Source: Nitrososphaerales archaeon | GTDB lineage: Archaea; Thermoproteota; Nitrososphaeria; Nitrososphaerales; Gagatemarchaeaceae | Reading direction: 5' to 3' | DNA: 5,992 nucleotides | Assembly: GCA_030044375.1 (NCBI GenBank) | Contig: JASHVX010000049.1 | Location: 1 to 5,992 of the forward strand | Shown here: positions 5,024 through 5,992 of the stretch, piece after piece | How the letters are laid out: each line of letters starts with the position of its first letter | How positions within the stretch are numbered: the first letter of the stretch is position 1 | The notes under the pieces: model-generated | The model's input: only the letters and a program-made list of their open reading frames with translations | Database searches by the model: none | What the model was told of the DNA's origin: nothing | Translations under genes and position numbers: made by a program

Positions 5024-5044
5024 ACCCGGTATTCAGTTGCGTCC

Positions 5045-5272
5045 ATGTCAAATTCGGAGTTCGGCCTCGCGGCTGTGTACAGGGTGATAAAGAAGGCGGG
5101 CGCCGAGAGGGTCGGAGACGACGCAGCGATAGAGCTCAGGTCCGAGCTCGAAGCCGTAGGCCTGCAGATATCGAAGGCCGCGGTCGAGCTTGCCGCCCAC
5201 GCCGGGAGGAAGACGGTAAAGCCTTCCGACATCAAGCTCGCGGCGAAGTCGGTCCTCAAGCAGACGAGCTGA
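5045..5272 (+). CDS. Archaeal histone (HMf-type fold)
   Basis: This 75-residue single histone fold wraps and compacts chromosomal DNA as dimers or longer polymers. Clear signatures are [15 protein letters not shown] (13-27, including the DNA-contact arginine R22) and [18 protein letters not shown] (50-67, loop-2 RKT at 55-57). Helices run at roughly 7-18, 26-53 and 60-71, and there is no long charged tail. The usual LPxAPxxR start of euryarchaeal histones is replaced by FGLAAVYR (6-13), so both prolines are missing, a form I associate with Nitrososphaeria-type histones from memory. The ATG at 5045 is the only sensible start, at leaderless distance from the TATA-like element. The gene diverges from the TatD block and converges with the MFS gene 36 nt beyond its stop. 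Confidence is very high. Confidence 0.96.
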   Translation: MSNSEFGLAAVYRVIKKAGAERVGDDAAIELRSELEAVGLQISKAAVELAAHAGRKTVKPSDIKLAAKSVLKQTS

Positions 5273-5308
5273 GGAGCACTCGGCTCTCTAGCGCCTAGGC
5301 TCGTCCGA

Positions 5309-5992
5309 CTACGCGGATATCTGCTCGAGGCGCCTCTTCGTGGCCGAGGGCCCCGCCATGGCGATGAGCCCGGCCGCAAGGCCTGTGACGCCTATCACTG
5401 TGAAGCCGGAGCCGAAGCCGAACGCGGTTACCAGCGCGGGGAGGAGGAGCGCGCCGACCGCACCTCCGATGTGACCGAGCCCGTCGCTCAGGGCGAACCC
5501 GGATGTCCTGGCCCTAGTGGGGTAGCTCTCGGCGGTGAACGTGTACGCCACTTGGAGATACATCCCCAGCGCCAGTGAGGCCATGAACGACCCAGCCGTG
5601 ATGACCACTTCGCCGTCGAGTGAGGCGAAGGCGAGCATTCCTGCGAGCCAGACGACCGTAGCGAGCAGCAAGAGCCTCTTCCTCTCCACCTTGTCAGCGA
5701 CAAGCAGCATGAGCACCGCACCGGCGGGGTACCCGAGGGCGCCTATCGCCAGATATTGGATCGAGCTGGCCACGGTGATGCTCTGGGACGACAGGAGCGT
5801 GGCCGCGTCGCCGAGGAATCCGTAGTTGCCTATGTACCAGAGGAACCACATCGACGCCAGCAGGACAAGCCTGGAGGAGTACGGCCTGTGGAAGAGGTAC
5901 GAGGTAGGGAACCTCCCCGTCTCCTGACTGACGGCTCCAGACTCCGCCTCTGGGAGGGCGGCCCCCTTGGCCTGAGCGAAGGCCTCCATCTC
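5309..5992 (-). CDS. MFS transporter, C-terminal half (cut by right edge)
   Basis: This is the 3' part (228 codons) of a Major Facilitator Superfamily permease; the frame continues open beyond the edge, so the Met near 5989 is probably internal. Counting from that Met, residues 1-38 look like the cytoplasmic central loop, followed by about six membrane segments (near 41-59, 72-97, 106-122, 128-150, 166-190 and 194-213). ADKVERKRLLLL (98-109) is the second-half copy of MFS motif A between segments 8 and 9. AESYPTRARTSGFAL (153-167) is the ExxPTxxRxxG motif typical of the sugar/metabolite:H+ symporter branch. The protein ends in a short basic tail (TKRRLEQISA). The substrate cannot be inferred. 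The gene converges with the histone gene and shows no link to the other genes here. Confidence 0.87.
   Translation of the reverse strand, partial: EMEAFAQAKGAALPEAESGAVSQETGRFPTSYLFHRPYSSRLVLLASMWFLWYIGNYGFLGDAATLLSSQSITVASSIQYLAIGALGYPAGAVLMLLVADKVERKRLLLLATVVWLAGMLAFASLDGEVVITAGSFMASLALGMYLQVAYTFTAESYPTRARTSGFALSDGLGHIGGAVGALLLPALVTAFGFGSGFTVIGVTGLAAGLIAMAGPSATKRRLEQISA

Noticed and set aside
4996..5298. Plus-strand frame starting 49 nt before the histone gene
   Set aside because: It overlaps the whole histone gene in another frame, its product is an Arg/Gly-rich shadow, and its start would lie upstream of the TATA-like element.
5293..5300. GCCTAGGC palindrome between the histone and MFS genes as a terminator
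   Set aside because: The stem is only 4 bp without a loop and there is no following T-run; too weak to call.
1..5992. CRISPR array, insertion sequence, integrase site or tRNA gene
   Set aside because: I saw no spaced repeats, no terminal inverted repeats, no transposase motif and no tRNA cloverleaf; the window is filled by housekeeping-type genes.

Overview
The window is about 6 kb of dense, GC-rich archaeal chromosome. The archaeal origin rests on several genes: a histone-fold protein with the AGRKT signature, a short archaeal-type triosephosphate isomerase, ribosomal protein S17e, the KEOPS subunit Cgi121, and a stand-alone THUMP protein of the Tan1 type. Several genes also have a TATA-like element about 25 nt before the start codon and no spaced leader. 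The gene mix and the histone sequence suggest a TACK archaeon, possibly a GC-rich Nitrososphaeria-like lineage. That placement is inference with modest confidence. I see no phage, insertion sequence, CRISPR or other accessory DNA.

Layout from left to right. On the minus strand there is the 5' part of a glutamate dehydrogenase gene (cut by the left edge), then tpiA, then a tiny, extremely acidic 30-residue reading frame. A 56-bp spacer with one AT-rich island separates this frame from a divergent plus-strand pair: a short TsaC/YrdC-type Sua5 protein and a Tan1-like THUMP protein, overlapping by 4 nt. This pair converges, stop codon on stop codon, with a five-gene minus-strand block. In transcription order the block is a TatD-family hydrolase, S17e, a SerK-like ParB-fold protein, a MoaD/ThiS/SAMP-like beta-grasp protein ending in Gly-Gly, and Cgi121. 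Spacing within the block is tight or overlapping, so it is probably one operon. Upstream of TatD, a 167-bp divergent intergenic region leads to the plus-strand histone gene. The histone gene converges with the 3' part of an MFS transporter gene that runs off the right edge.

The common thread in the middle is tRNA modification. TsaC makes the threonylcarbamoyl-AMP used for t6A37, Cgi121 belongs to the KEOPS complex that transfers that group, and the THUMP protein resembles the tRNA-binding partner for ac4C formation. The Gly-Gly protein may be a sulfur carrier or protein modifier of the Urm1/SAMP/MoaD group, which would add a possible thiolation link. The main puzzles are the start of the SerK-like gene, whose fold appears to begin upstream of its first ATG in the frame closed by the S17e TAG; the acidic mini-protein; and a single AT-rich island that may serve as promoter in both directions.
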